This document shows, in pieces, positions 52,758 through 61,864 of a DNA stretch of 64,000 nt; within the stretch, counting starts at the first letter, position 1, and every line of letters starts with the position of its first letter. The notes under the pieces were generated by a model. The model saw only the letters and a list, made by a program, of their open reading frames with translations. It was not told the DNA's origin and did not search any database. The DNA lies in assembly GCA_003241055.1 (NCBI GenBank), contig QFOD01000012.1:1-64000 (forward strand). The letters are read 5' to 3'. The stretch comes from Roseateles depolymerans (GTDB lineage Bacteria > Pseudomonadota > Gammaproteobacteria > Burkholderiales > Burkholderiaceae_C). A program made the position numbers and the translations under genes.

Positions 52758-54311
52758 ATGAAGCTGCTCAACTCCCTCAGCATAGGCTCCCGCCTCACGG
52801 CGGTGTTCGGCGCGCTGCTCGCCATTTCGGCGCTCAGCACCGGCTTCGCGCTCTACCGCCTGGCCGAGGTCAGCGCCAGCCTGCGGCAGATCGACCACGA
52901 GCGCCTGCCCATGGTGCAGCGCCTGGTGGACATGAGCGATCAGGTCAACGCCGTGGCGCGCGAGCTGCGCAACGCGCTGATCTTCGAGGACGCGCAGCGC
53001 GTGCAGACGGCGCTGGCCGACGGCGAGAAGCAGGCGCGCGAGATCGCCGCCGGGCTGGAGGCGCTGAAGCGCCTGCCGGCCGCGGACGACGCGCGCCAGC
53101 GCCTGGCGCGGCTGGAGCAGTCCTACACCGCCTACATGCCGCTGCAGAGCCGCTTCGTCGCGCTGGTGAAGGCCAGCCACAAGGAAGAGGCCGGCCAGCT
53201 GCTGGTGGGTGAGCTGCGCGATGCGCAGCTGCGCTACATGGCCGATCTGGACGGGCTCAAGGACCTGCAGACGGGGCTCGTCAGCCGCGCCGCCAGCGAC
53301 GGCGAGCGCAGCTACACCCAGGCCTGGCAGCTGCTGCTGGCGCTGTTCGGCGGCCTGTCGGTGCTGGTGCTGGTGATGGCCCGCCTCATCACGCGCTCCA
53401 TCACGCGCCCGCTGCAGCAGGCCGTGGCCATCGCCGAGACGGTGGCGCGCGGCGACCTGTCGTCCCGCATCGAGGTGGACCGCAGCGACGAGGCCGGCCG
53501 GCTGCTGCAGGCGCTCCAGGCGATGAACCATGGCCTCAGCAGCGTGGTGCAGACCGTGCGCCAGACCTCCGAGGCGATCGCCGCGCATTCCACCCAGATC
53601 GCTGCCGGCAACGCCGACCTCAGCGAGCGCACCGAGCGCCAGGCGGTCAGCCTGGAGCAGACCGCAGCGACCATGGAGCAGCTCACCGCCACCGTGCAGC
53701 ACAACGCCGCCGCCGCGGCGCGGGCCACCGCGCTGGCCAGCAGCACGGCGGGCGTCGCGGTGCAGGGCGGGCGCATGATGGACGAGGCGGTCGCCACCAT
53801 GGCCACCATCGCCGGGCGCTCGCAGCGCATGGCCGACATCGTGGGCCTGATCGACGAGCTGGCCTTTCAGACCAATCTGCTCGCGCTGAACGCGGCGGTC
53901 GAGGCCGCGCGTGCCGGCGAGCAGGGCCGGGGCTTCGCGGTCGTGGCAGCCGAGGTGCGCCACCTGGCCAACCGCAGCGGCGAGGCCGCGCAGGAGATCC
54001 GCCGGCTGATCGCCGAGGGCGCGGACGCGGTGCGCGACGGCGGGGCGGTGATGGCCGAGGCCGGCGCCACCATGCAGCGCATCGTCGGCCAGGTGCGCCA
54101 GGTCAGCGAGCTGATCGCCGAGATCGCCGCCGCCAGCAACGAGCAGTCGCAGGGCATCAGCCAGGTCGGTCATGTGGTGCTGCAGCTGGATGACGTGACG
54201 CAGCAGAACGCGTCGCTGGTGGTGCAGGGCGCCACCGCCGTGGACGACCTGCGCGGCCGCGCCGACGAGCTGAGCCGCGTGGTGGCGGTCTTCCGCACCG
54301 CCCAGGCCTGA
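52758..54311 (+). CDS. Methyl-accepting chemotaxis protein
   Basis: The 517-residue protein has an N-terminal membrane helix (about 8-30), a 4-helix-bundle-type periplasmic domain (about 31-190: IDHERLPMVQRLVDMSDQVNAVARELRNAL), a second membrane helix (about 193-215), a HAMP domain (ITRSITRPLQQAVAIAETVARGDLSSRIEVDRSDEAGRLLQALQAMN) and a long cytoplasmic coiled coil with the hairpin tip IDELAFQTNLLALNAAVEAARAGEQGRGFAVVAAEVRHLANRS. It senses a ligand and signals to CheA/CheW, which are encoded elsewhere. The ATG at 52758 is preferred over one at 52707 because the protein then starts like family members (MKLLNSLSIGSRL). Confidence 0.94.
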   Translation: MKLLNSLSIGSRLTAVFGALLAISALSTGFALYRLAEVSASLRQIDHERLPMVQRLVDMSDQVNAVARELRNALIFEDAQRVQTALADGEKQAREIAAGLEALKRLPAADDARQRLARLEQSYTAYMPLQSRFVALVKASHKEEAGQLLVGELRDAQLRYMADLDGLKDLQTGLVSRAASDGERSYTQAWQLLLALFGGLSVLVLVMARLITRSITRPLQQAVAIAETVARGDLSSRIEVDRSDEAGRLLQALQAMNHGLSSVVQTVRQTSEAIAAHSTQIAAGNADLSERTERQAVSLEQTAATMEQLTATVQHNAAAAARATALASSTAGVAVQGGRMMDEAVATMATIAGRSQRMADIVGLIDELAFQTNLLALNAAVEAARAGEQGRGFAVVAAEVRHLANRSGEAAQEIRRLIAEGADAVRDGGAVMAEAGATMQRIVGQVRQVSELIAEIAAASNEQSQGISQVGHVVLQLDDVTQQNASLVVQGATAVDDLRGRADELSRVVAVFRTAQA

Positions 54312-54357
54312 CCCGCGCCACTGGCGCCAGCAACACACGCAAGCCGAGGGAGTCCCC

Positions 54358-56373
54358 ATGAACATCTTGGTCAGCCAGCGCTACCGCTGGGGTGTCTACG
54401 CGCTGCTCGCCGCCGTCGTCGCGCTGAGCATTGCGATGTCCGCCTGGATCAGCTGGCTGGGCGACGGCATACGCCGTGGCGCGACCCCGCTGCTGCGCGA
54501 GAAGGTGCCGATGCTGCACCATCTGGCCGAGTTCGAATCCGCGTTGCTGCTGCACCAGCTGTCGCTGAACAAGTACTTCGCCAACTCCATCTCCCGCGAG
54601 CGCTTCGTGATGCTGGAGCGCGGCACACGCCGCGATATGGAGGCCCATCTCGCCTTCCTGGAGCGCCAGCCCGAGCATGGCGAGGGTGTGGCCAAGGTGC
54701 GGCGCGCCTTCGACGAGGTGCTGGCGCTGACGCCGCGCTTCAACGCGGTGGCCGACAGCGGCGCGGCGGATCGCATCGAGGCAGTGCTCTACGAGCTGAA
54801 TGCCCGCACCAACGAGATCCGCACCCGGGTGGACCTGCTGCAGCGCGACATCGAGACCGCGGTCTACGGCAGCAGCGACAGCATCGTGCGGCGCATCGAC
54901 CAGTTCGGCATGCTCGTGCACCTGTTCGACGTGGTCATCGTGCTGACCGCGCTGTTCATGATCTATCACGTGTCGGCGCGGCTGCGTTCCGAGGACGCGC
55001 TGGCCCACCAGGCCGTGCACGACCCGCTGACCGGCCTGCCGCACCGGCGCAGCCTGGAGCGCCGGCTCAGCCAGCTCGAGGCCCAGGGCAGCACGCTGGT
55101 GCTGGGCAAGCTGGACCGCTTCGAGCGCGTGATCGGCAGCCTGGGCTATGGCCAGGGCGACCAGCTGATGTTCGACGTCGCCCGCCGGCTGGGCGCGGCC
55201 GCGGCCGCCCACGGCGGCGAGCTGTTCCGGCTGGACGGCGCGGTCGTCGCCATCCTCTACGGCGCGGCGCCGCGCAACGACGGCCGCGCCATCGAGCATC
55301 TGCGCAGCGAGCTGCAGCGCCCCTTCCGGCTGGACCGCCACGAGATCTTCGTGACGCTGAGCCTGGGCCTGGTGGACGGCCGGGTCGACGGCGGCCACCC
55401 CGACACGCTGCTGCGCAAGGCCGATGCCGCGCTGCAGGCTGCCCAGCGCGGCGGCGGCGACCGGCTGGTGGAGTATTCCGGCACGCTGCACACGCAGACG
55501 CTGGAGCGCCTAGACATGGAGGCCGACCTGCAGCACGCTCTGGAGCGTGGCGAGCTGGAGCTGCACTATCAGCCGCAGCAGGACCTGGACAGCGGCGAGC
55601 TGCGCGGCTTCGAGGCGCTGCTGCGCTGGCGGCGTGCCGGCCGCCTGGTGTCGCCGGCCGAGTTCATCCCGCTGGCCGAGGAGACCGGGCTCATCGTGCC
55701 CATAGGCGAATGGGTGTTCGCCCAGGCCTGCCGGCAGGCCCGGCTGTGGAGTACCGGGGGGCAGGTCTCGCCGGTGATCGCGGTGAATGTGTCGATGCGG
55801 CAGTTCCAGCAGCCCGACTTCGTCGCCAGCATCCGCCGCGGTCTGGCCGACAGCGGCGTGGACCCGCGCTGCATGGAGATCGAGCTGACCGAGAGCACCG
55901 CGATGCACGACCCCGACAAGGTGCTGGCCGTGCTGCAGGAGCTGCGCGGCCTGGGCCTGGCGCTGGCCATCGACGACTTCGGCACCGGCTATTCCAGCCT
56001 GGCCTACCTGAAGCGCTTCCCCTTGAACAAGCTGAAGATCGACCAGGCCTTCGTGCGCGGCATGAAGCTGGACCGCAGCGGCACCGACGCCTGCATCGTG
56101 CAGGCGGTCGTGGGCCTGGCCCACAGCATGAAGCTCACCGTGCTGGCCGAAGGGGTGGAGACGGCGGAGCAGCGGGCCCGGCTCGTGGAGGTGGGCTGCG
56201 ACGAGATCCAGGGCTATCTCTACGGCCGCCCGCTGAGCGCCGTGCATGCCGGCGAATTCCTGACGGCCGCGCAGGTCGTCGCCCAGCCCGTGCCGGCCGA
56301 TCGGCGGCCGGTGCGCGCGCTGCTGGGCGAGGCCCTGAGTGAGCCGCTGACGGCTCAGTTGGCCGCCGCCTGA
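54358..56373 (+). CDS. Membrane c-di-GMP phosphodiesterase (EAL) with degenerate GGDEF
   Basis: The 671-residue protein has a first membrane helix (about 12-34), a periplasmic helical sensor region (35-185), a second helix (about 186-204), a GGDEF-like domain (about 215-375) and an EAL domain (about 385-640). The GGDEF site is destroyed: residues 293-297 read DGAVV after RL. The EAL domain looks intact (E419-A-L in FEALLRW, DDFGTGYSS at 539-547, KIDQAFVRGM, LAEGVETAEQ). It should hydrolyse c-di-GMP, perhaps with the dead GGDEF as a GTP-sensing partner. A rho-independent terminator follows. Confidence 0.92.
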   Translation: MNILVSQRYRWGVYALLAAVVALSIAMSAWISWLGDGIRRGATPLLREKVPMLHHLAEFESALLLHQLSLNKYFANSISRERFVMLERGTRRDMEAHLAFLERQPEHGEGVAKVRRAFDEVLALTPRFNAVADSGAADRIEAVLYELNARTNEIRTRVDLLQRDIETAVYGSSDSIVRRIDQFGMLVHLFDVVIVLTALFMIYHVSARLRSEDALAHQAVHDPLTGLPHRRSLERRLSQLEAQGSTLVLGKLDRFERVIGSLGYGQGDQLMFDVARRLGAAAAAHGGELFRLDGAVVAILYGAAPRNDGRAIEHLRSELQRPFRLDRHEIFVTLSLGLVDGRVDGGHPDTLLRKADAALQAAQRGGGDRLVEYSGTLHTQTLERLDMEADLQHALERGELELHYQPQQDLDSGELRGFEALLRWRRAGRLVSPAEFIPLAEETGLIVPIGEWVFAQACRQARLWSTGGQVSPVIAVNVSMRQFQQPDFVASIRRGLADSGVDPRCMEIELTESTAMHDPDKVLAVLQELRGLGLALAIDDFGTGYSSLAYLKRFPLNKLKIDQAFVRGMKLDRSGTDACIVQAVVGLAHSMKLTVLAEGVETAEQRARLVEVGCDEIQGYLYGRPLSAVHAGEFLTAAQVVAQPVPADRRPVRALLGEALSEPLTAQLAAA

Positions 56374-56415
56374 GGCCGCCGCCGGCCCGGCGGCCGCCGG
56401 GCACGGACATCCATC

Positions 56416-56445
56416 GCCGGGGCATGCGCCCCGGCTTCTTGTTTT
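56416..56445 (+). terminator. Rho-independent terminator after the EAL gene
   Basis: GCCGGGGC (56416-56423) and GCCCCGGC (56428-56435) form a perfect 8-base stem with a 4-base loop, followed by TTCTTGTTTT. It lies 43 bases after the EAL gene stop and 18 bases before the end of the convergent diguanylate cyclase gene. Confidence 0.75.
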
Positions 56446-56462
56446 GCAGACGGCGGCGCGGC

Positions 56463-58484
56463 TCAGGCCGCGAGGGCCGGGCAGGCGACGACGCGGTTCT
56501 TGCCGCCGCGCTTGGCCGCGTAGCAGGCGGCGTCGGCCTGGGCGAGCAGCGCCGCGATGTCGCAGGCCTCAGTGGGCATGGGCACCACGCCGATGCTGGC
56601 GCCCACGCGCAGCACCTGACCCCGCCAGTCGCGCTGGTGCGACTCGATGCGCGCCCGGATCTGCTCGGCAATCTGCTGGGCGCGGTCCAGCTCGCAGCCC
56701 ATCAGCAGCACGGCGAACTCGTCGCCGCCGAGACGGGCCACGGTGTCGGTGTCGCGCACCCGCTGCGTCAGCAGCGCGGCCACGTCCTGCAGGATGGCGT
56801 CGCCCGCGGCATGGCCGGCGCCGTCGTTGACGGCCTTGAAGCCGTCCAGGTCCAGGCTCAGCAGGCAGTTGGGCTCGCTGCGGCGCTTGCTGGCGCAGAT
56901 GTGGGTCAGACGGGCCTCGAACTCGCGGCGGTTGACCAGCTGGGTCAGCGAGTCGTGGGCGGCGCTCCAGCTCAGCTGCTCGCGCTGGGCGCGCAGCTCG
57001 CTGATGTCCGACAGTATCCAGATGGAGCCGGTCTCGGGCTGGCGGCGGTCCAGCGCCGCGCCCTGCAGATAGGCCCAGAAGGTGTGGCCGTCGCGACGGC
57101 GGAATTCATGCTCGGCCTGATAGGTCTGGCCGCTGGCGAAGGCGGCCTGCGCGCCCTGCACGAGGCGGCGGTACTGCGCGAAATCCGGCAGCAGCGCGCG
57201 GGCGCTGCGGCCCACCAGGGCGGCGTCGGCATGGCCCAGCTCGTCGGCCAGGCGCTGGCTGACCAGCTCGAAACGGCCGGCACGCATGAAGCCGATGCCG
57301 ACCGGCGCGTGACGCAGGATGGCCCGCATCAGCGCCAGCAGTTCCTCGCTGCGATGCTGGCTGGCCGCACGCGTGGCCAGCACATGCTGGAACGCGCGGG
57401 AGAGCTGGCCGATCTCGCCCGCAGCCGGGGGCCACGGCGCCCCGGCGGGCAGCTGGTCGTCCAGCAGGCGCAGCGCGCGGCGCTCCAGCTGGCGCATGGG
57501 CCGCAGCAGCAGGTGGCTCAGACCCATGATGAGTGCGGCGCCGGCCAGCGCCACCGCAACGCTCAGCCACAGGGCCTCACGGCGCGCTGCGGCCGGGCTG
57601 CCCAGCATCAGGTCGGCCGGCGCGGAGCGGAACACCATCCAGTCGGCCTCGGGCACCGCGGCCATCGCGACGAAGCGGCTGCCGGTGCGCCAGGTCCAGG
57701 CGGTGGGCTCCAGCGGCGCGCCGTCCTGGCGCCAGCGCCGGGCGGCGGCGCGCAGCTGCGGGTCGTCGCCGACGTCGTGGCGCAGCAGGCGGTCGTCCGG
57801 GTGGGCCAGGATGCGGCCGCGGGCATCGGTCAGCACGGTGTCAACCGGCGCGGCGGCCGTGCCGATGCCGTGGTCGCTGAGCTCGGGCAGCAGGCTGTCG
57901 GTCTGCGGGCGCAGCACCCCGCACAGCAGCGCCTGGGGGCGGCCGGTCAGCAGGTGGTTGCCGAGCGGCACGGCCAGCACCACCTCCAGCGGGCCGGTGG
58001 CGCCGGCCGGGCTGGCCTCGGCGGCGATGGCGTGGCCATCGGCCATGGCGCGCTGGAAGAAGGGGTGGTCCTGCACCGAGGCGTCGCCGGGCCGGACGCG
58101 CATCTCGTCGGCCACTGCGATGACCCGACCCTGGCCGTCCACCACCATCACGCGGGTGAACAGCGCGCCCAGTGCGGCCTGGCTGCGCAGGAAGGCGCTG
58201 GCGCTGGCCAGGTCGGGCGGGGCCTGCTGCGGCCACTGCGCGGCCGAGCGGCCCAGGGCCAGCTCGCGGTTGGCCAGCCGGGCGGAGATGGTCTTGCTGA
58301 CGGTGTCGACGTCCAGCGTGGAGTCCATGATGGAGCGTTCGGCACGCGCGCCCATGTCGTGCACCACCAGCAGCGCCGTCGCGGCCACGCTCAGACCGAT
58401 GACCGACACCGACGCGAGCGCGAGCCGCAGCTTCAGCGAGCGCGGCGGGCGCAGGCGTGGCAGGTGTCCGAAGGGCCGGCTCAT
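56463..58484 (-). CDS. Membrane diguanylate cyclase: Cache-like sensor, HAMP-like, PAS, GGDEF
   Basis: The 673-residue protein has an N-terminal membrane helix (about 18-44), a large periplasmic sensor of Cache type (about 45-300: ALFTRVMVVDGQGRVIAVADEMRVR, DHPFFQRAM), a second helix (about 308-328), a HAMP-like linker, a PAS domain (about 385-500, ending GSIWILSDISELRAQ) and a GGDEF domain. The catalytic motif RLGGDEF is intact (GGDEF 586-590) and the inhibitory I-site RDTD is at 577-580. It should make c-di-GMP with product inhibition. The gene overlaps the preceding membrane-protein gene (ATGA). It converges on the EAL gene. Confidence 0.93.
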   Translation of the reverse strand: MSRPFGHLPRLRPPRSLKLRLALASVSVIGLSVAATALLVVHDMGARAERSIMDSTLDVDTVSKTISARLANRELALGRSAAQWPQQAPPDLASASAFLRSQAALGALFTRVMVVDGQGRVIAVADEMRVRPGDASVQDHPFFQRAMADGHAIAAEASPAGATGPLEVVLAVPLGNHLLTGRPQALLCGVLRPQTDSLLPELSDHGIGTAAAPVDTVLTDARGRILAHPDDRLLRHDVGDDPQLRAAARRWRQDGAPLEPTAWTWRTGSRFVAMAAVPEADWMVFRSAPADLMLGSPAAARREALWLSVAVALAGAALIMGLSHLLLRPMRQLERRALRLLDDQLPAGAPWPPAAGEIGQLSRAFQHVLATRAASQHRSEELLALMRAILRHAPVGIGFMRAGRFELVSQRLADELGHADAALVGRSARALLPDFAQYRRLVQGAQAAFASGQTYQAEHEFRRRDGHTFWAYLQGAALDRRQPETGSIWILSDISELRAQREQLSWSAAHDSLTQLVNRREFEARLTHICASKRRSEPNCLLSLDLDGFKAVNDGAGHAAGDAILQDVAALLTQRVRDTDTVARLGGDEFAVLLMGCELDRAQQIAEQIRARIESHQRDWRGQVLRVGASIGVVPMPTEACDIAALLAQADAACYAAKRGGKNRVVACPALAA

Positions 58485-59674
58485 GACGTCGGCTCTGCCA
58501 GGGGGCGCAGGCGCCGGGCCTCGTTGTCCAGCTGACGCGCGAGCCGCTGCGAGCGCTCGATCAGCGCCTGGCGGCTGGCCTCGGCCGGCAGCTCGGGCGG
58601 TGTCCAGGGCAGGCGCGGCAGGTCGGTGGCCTGGCGCTGCAGCTGTTCCTGCGAGGACTGCAGCCGCGCCAGCACCTGCACGGCGAGCCGGCTGGTCTCG
58701 GTGGCGGCCTGCGCGGCCTGGCGGCGCACGGCGTCCAGCCTCGCTGCATCCGGGCTGACCGAGGCGCGAGATGGCGCGGCCGGCGGCGTGACGAGCCGGC
58801 GCGTCCAGGGCGTGGTGATGATGAGCGCCAGCGAGTTCAGCTCATGGCTCTGGGCCAGCGCATCCTCCAGCCGCTGCGCCAGCTGCTGCAGGGCCAGCGG
58901 CCCCTGTGCCACCGGGCGTTCGCGCAGGGCCCGGTGGGCCTGATGCTCGGCCAGGCCCAGCGCCTCCATGCGCAGACGCAGCGAAGTGCAGCAGCAGGCG
59001 ACGTGCGTCTGCAAGCGCCGGGTGACCGCGGCCGCCTGCTCCAGCTGGGCGCTGTCGAACGGCGAGGGGGCCGGGTCTGGCCCGTGCCGCCGCCGCCAGG
59101 CCAGCAGCGCGGCGGCGCAGGCCAGCAGCGCTGCCAGCGCCCCCAGGCCGATCTGCCCGGCCAGGTCGCGAAGTTCCGCCCGCCGTCGGGCCAGGTGCGT
59201 GTGGCCGAGCATCGCGAGGCGTTCCTGCGCATAGGCCAGCGCGCGCGGCAGGCTGCCGCGGCGCAGGGCGTCCGCCAGCACCAGCTCGTGCTGCGACAGC
59301 AGCCCGGCCTCGTCGTGGTACTGCGCCCACAGCCGGCGCTGGCCGGCGATGGCGCTCGCGGTGACCGGATCCAGCCCTTCGGCCGGGGCGGTGTCCTCCA
59401 GGCTGCGCGACAGCGCCTCGACCTCGGTTTCCAGTGGGCCGAGCCGCGTCGCGGCGTTGGTGGCGTCCTGTGGGGTCCAGGTCTGGCGGGCCTGGAGCAA
59501 GGTCTGGTCGGCCGCGTCGTTCAGCCGCTGCAGCTGCGCGATGCGGTGCAGAGCCTGGGCCTCGCCCGGGCTCTGCAGCGGCTCCGTCGCGCGCCGAGCC
59601 TGGCCCAGAGCCAGGGCCGTGAGCGCGAGGGACGCAGCCAGCAGGGCCCAGCCGGCGCGCGCCGGGGCGTTCAT
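58481..59674 (-). CDS. Unknown membrane protein of the diguanylate cyclase operon
   Basis: The 397-residue protein is not recognised. It has an N-terminal membrane helix (about 7-22), a periplasmic helical stretch (about 28-175, rich in Ala/Leu/Gln, sensor-like), a second helix (QIGLGALAALLACAAALLAW, about 177-196) and a long cytoplasmic helical region (about 200-397). The layout resembles a sensor without an output domain. It overlaps the next gene (ATGA) and is itself overlapped by the gene upstream, so it is likely a partner of the diguanylate cyclase. Confidence 0.75.
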   Translation of the reverse strand: MNAPARAGWALLAASLALTALALGQARRATEPLQSPGEAQALHRIAQLQRLNDAADQTLLQARQTWTPQDATNAATRLGPLETEVEALSRSLEDTAPAEGLDPVTASAIAGQRRLWAQYHDEAGLLSQHELVLADALRRGSLPRALAYAQERLAMLGHTHLARRRAELRDLAGQIGLGALAALLACAAALLAWRRRHGPDPAPSPFDSAQLEQAAAVTRRLQTHVACCCTSLRLRMEALGLAEHQAHRALRERPVAQGPLALQQLAQRLEDALAQSHELNSLALIITTPWTRRLVTPPAAPSRASVSPDAARLDAVRRQAAQAATETSRLAVQVLARLQSSQEQLQRQATDLPRLPWTPPELPAEASRQALIERSQRLARQLDNEARRLRPLAEPTS

Positions 59675-60870
59675 GCCAGGGCCTCTGTGGCTGCCGTCCG
59701 CTGGCGGCCCAGGCGCACGCTGACGAGGTCGGCCGCCGCGCGCAGCCGCTCGATATGGGCCGCGTCCAGCGGTGCGGTCGAGCGCAGCAGCACGGCCAGG
59801 CAGCCGTGCAGCGTCGGCCCCTGCCACAGCGGCAGCAGCAGGGCGCGACAGCAGCTGGCATAGCCGGGCCAGGCCAGCGTGGTGCCCAGGTCGGCCAGGT
59901 GTCCGCCCAGCGTCAGCAGGCCCTGGTCACGCAACTGCTCGAGCAGCAGGCTGCGGCCCGGCAGCAGCAGCAGGTCGCCCGGGGCCGGCGGCGGCGGCAG
60001 GCCGGCCGCGGTGGCGACATGGCGCACGACCAGGCGCGCGAGGCCGCCCGGGTCGGCGCCGGGGTGCAGTCGGGCTTCGCAGGCGAGATCTGCGAGGCCG
60101 TCGTTCACCAGTTGCCGCAGCAATCGGGCCAGGCCCTGATCCAGCTCGACCCCGTCCAGCGCATGGCGCCACGGGGGCGGTGGCGGCGCGGCGCCACGCC
60201 CGCGACGGCGGCGCAGCAGCAGGGTCAGCGCCACCGTCAGCCCCCCCGCGGCGGGCAGGGCGCTGCAACGCAGCCAGCCCGGCTCGTCCGTGGCGGCGGT
60301 ATCGGGGCGCGGGGCGGTGTGGTCGCTGGTCAGCAGGCGCAGCGTGGGCATCAGGTCGCGGCTGGCCGGCGCCAACTGGTGGGTCAGCAGGCGCTGGGTG
60401 AGCGCGCTGTCCTGCTCCCGCAGGCTGTCGGCCAGGCGTTCGAGCAGCAGGCTCTGCATCTGCACCTGGGGCCCGAGCTGGGCAGCCAGCCGTATGCGTT
60501 CGGGAGACGGCTCGCCGTCGATCTGGCGGGCCAGGTCGTGCCAGCCGGTGCGGGCCCGTTCGGCCGCGCGCTGCAGGGCGTCCACGGCCTGAGGCGTGGA
60601 CAGCTGGCCGCCGTCGTGCAGCGCCAGCACGCGGAAGGGCAGGGCCGTCAGACCGTCGGAGACCTGCAGCAGCGCATGGGCCAGTGCCGGGTGAGGCTCG
60701 GCCGGCGGCGACGGCGGTGCGGGAGCGAATGCCGTGGCGGCGGCAGCGCCCAGCAGGGCGGCCGACGCCAGCGCCACCAGCAGGGTCAGGCGTTGCGGCC
60801 AGGGCGAGCCGCCGGCAGGTGCTCGGGGGGCGGGACGGTCGACGGTGGGGGTGGACGGACGGGCAGACAT
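59671..60870 (-). CDS. Unknown membrane protein with GAF-like C-terminus
   Basis: The 399-residue protein has an N-terminal membrane helix (about 28-49), a periplasmic helical stretch (about 60-190), a second helix followed by RRRRGRG (about 200-223) and a cytoplasmic part ending LTLGGHLADLGTTLAWPGYASCCRALLLPLWQGPTLHGCLAVLLRSTAPLDAAHIERLRAAADLVSVRL, which resembles a GAF domain. The family is not recognised with certainty. First of three overlapping genes, 102 bases downstream of a NarL-type response regulator. Confidence 0.72.
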   Translation of the reverse strand: MSARPSTPTVDRPAPRAPAGGSPWPQRLTLLVALASAALLGAAAATAFAPAPPSPPAEPHPALAHALLQVSDGLTALPFRVLALHDGGQLSTPQAVDALQRAAERARTGWHDLARQIDGEPSPERIRLAAQLGPQVQMQSLLLERLADSLREQDSALTQRLLTHQLAPASRDLMPTLRLLTSDHTAPRPDTAATDEPGWLRCSALPAAGGLTVALTLLLRRRRGRGAAPPPPPWRHALDGVELDQGLARLLRQLVNDGLADLACEARLHPGADPGGLARLVVRHVATAAGLPPPPAPGDLLLLPGRSLLLEQLRDQGLLTLGGHLADLGTTLAWPGYASCCRALLLPLWQGPTLHGCLAVLLRSTAPLDAAHIERLRAAADLVSVRLGRQRTAATEALA

Positions 60871-60971
60871 GGCGGTGTGTCCAAGGGACTACGGCGCATC
60901 GTCAGCATGGGGGAGGTGAGGCCGGCGCACCATCGTCCGGCGCGCAGGGCCAACTCGGCAGATGCTGAGTT

Positions 60972-61607
60972 TCAGGCGGCCTGCAGGCACAGGCCCTGGG
61001 CGATGGCGTAGCGGAACAGGTCGGCCATGGAGCCGAAGCCCATCTTGGTCATCAGGTTGGCCTTGTGGGTGCTGACGGTCTTGTGGCTGATGCCCAGCCG
61101 GGCTGCGATGCAGCCCAGGCTGTCGCCGGCGGCCAGTCCTTCCAGCACCTCCTGCTCGCGGCCGCTCAGGGCGTCGGGGCCGCGGCGCTGCTGCAGGGCC
61201 TCGAAGGCCAGGGCCTCGGCCAGCAGCGGGCTGAGCGCCCGGCCGCCCTCGGCCACCTTCTCTATGCCCTCCAGGATGCAGTCGGCCCCCTGGTCCTTGG
61301 TGAGGTAGCCGCTGGCGCCGGCGCACAGGGCGCGCTGCGCAACGGCGACATGGCCCTGGGTCGACAGCACCAGCACCCGCAGATTGGGTTGCAGCAGGCG
61401 CATGCGGGCGATCAGCTCCACGTCGGACAGCCCCGGCATGTGCATGTCCACGATGGCCAGATCCACCGGCGCGGCCTGCAGGCGATGCAGGGCCCCGGCA
61501 CCATCGCTGGCCTCGCCGATGACCCGCAGCCACGGGTGGCCGTCGAGCAGGCGCTTCAGGCCCTCGCGCATCAGCGGGTGGTGGTCGACGATCAATAGGC
61601 GTGTCAT
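60972..61607 (-). CDS. NarL/FixJ-type response regulator
   Basis: The 211-residue protein has a receiver domain with phospho-acceptor D54 (DLAIVDMHMPG), K104 in GYLTKDQG and acidic start LLIVDHHPLMREGLKRLL. A LuxR-type helix-turn-helix follows (about 150-205: LSGREQEVLEGLAAGDSLGCIAARLGISHKTVSTHKANLMTKMGF). GGGAGCAG provides a ribosome site for the ATG at 61607; a longer frame upstream is rejected. It may be paired with the hybrid kinase encoded upstream and control the diguanylate cyclase operon downstream; inference. Confidence 0.92.
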   Translation of the reverse strand: MTRLLIVDHHPLMREGLKRLLDGHPWLRVIGEASDGAGALHRLQAAPVDLAIVDMHMPGLSDVELIARMRLLQPNLRVLVLSTQGHVAVAQRALCAGASGYLTKDQGADCILEGIEKVAEGGRALSPLLAEALAFEALQQRRGPDALSGREQEVLEGLAAGDSLGCIAARLGISHKTVSTHKANLMTKMGFGSMADLFRYAIAQGLCLQAA

Positions 61608-61864
61608 GTCTGCTGCTCCCTCGGTGGCCGCCGTGGCGGCCGGTTGCTGCGCGCCGTTGGGCCCTGGCGCGACGCCCCGTGGGTGTCGCGGCATGCCGGC
61701 GGAAGGTGGCGTGGCAGCCCCCCGGGCATCCCCGCGCGAAGGCGGGGCAGGCGTTGCGGGGGCTTCGGCGTGGTGCAAGCTCGGGGCATGACGCGGAAGC
61801 CCGCCATGAGCCCATGCTCGGCCGGCACCGCTACCTCGTCGTTACCCGCAGGCGGTGGGAGGTT

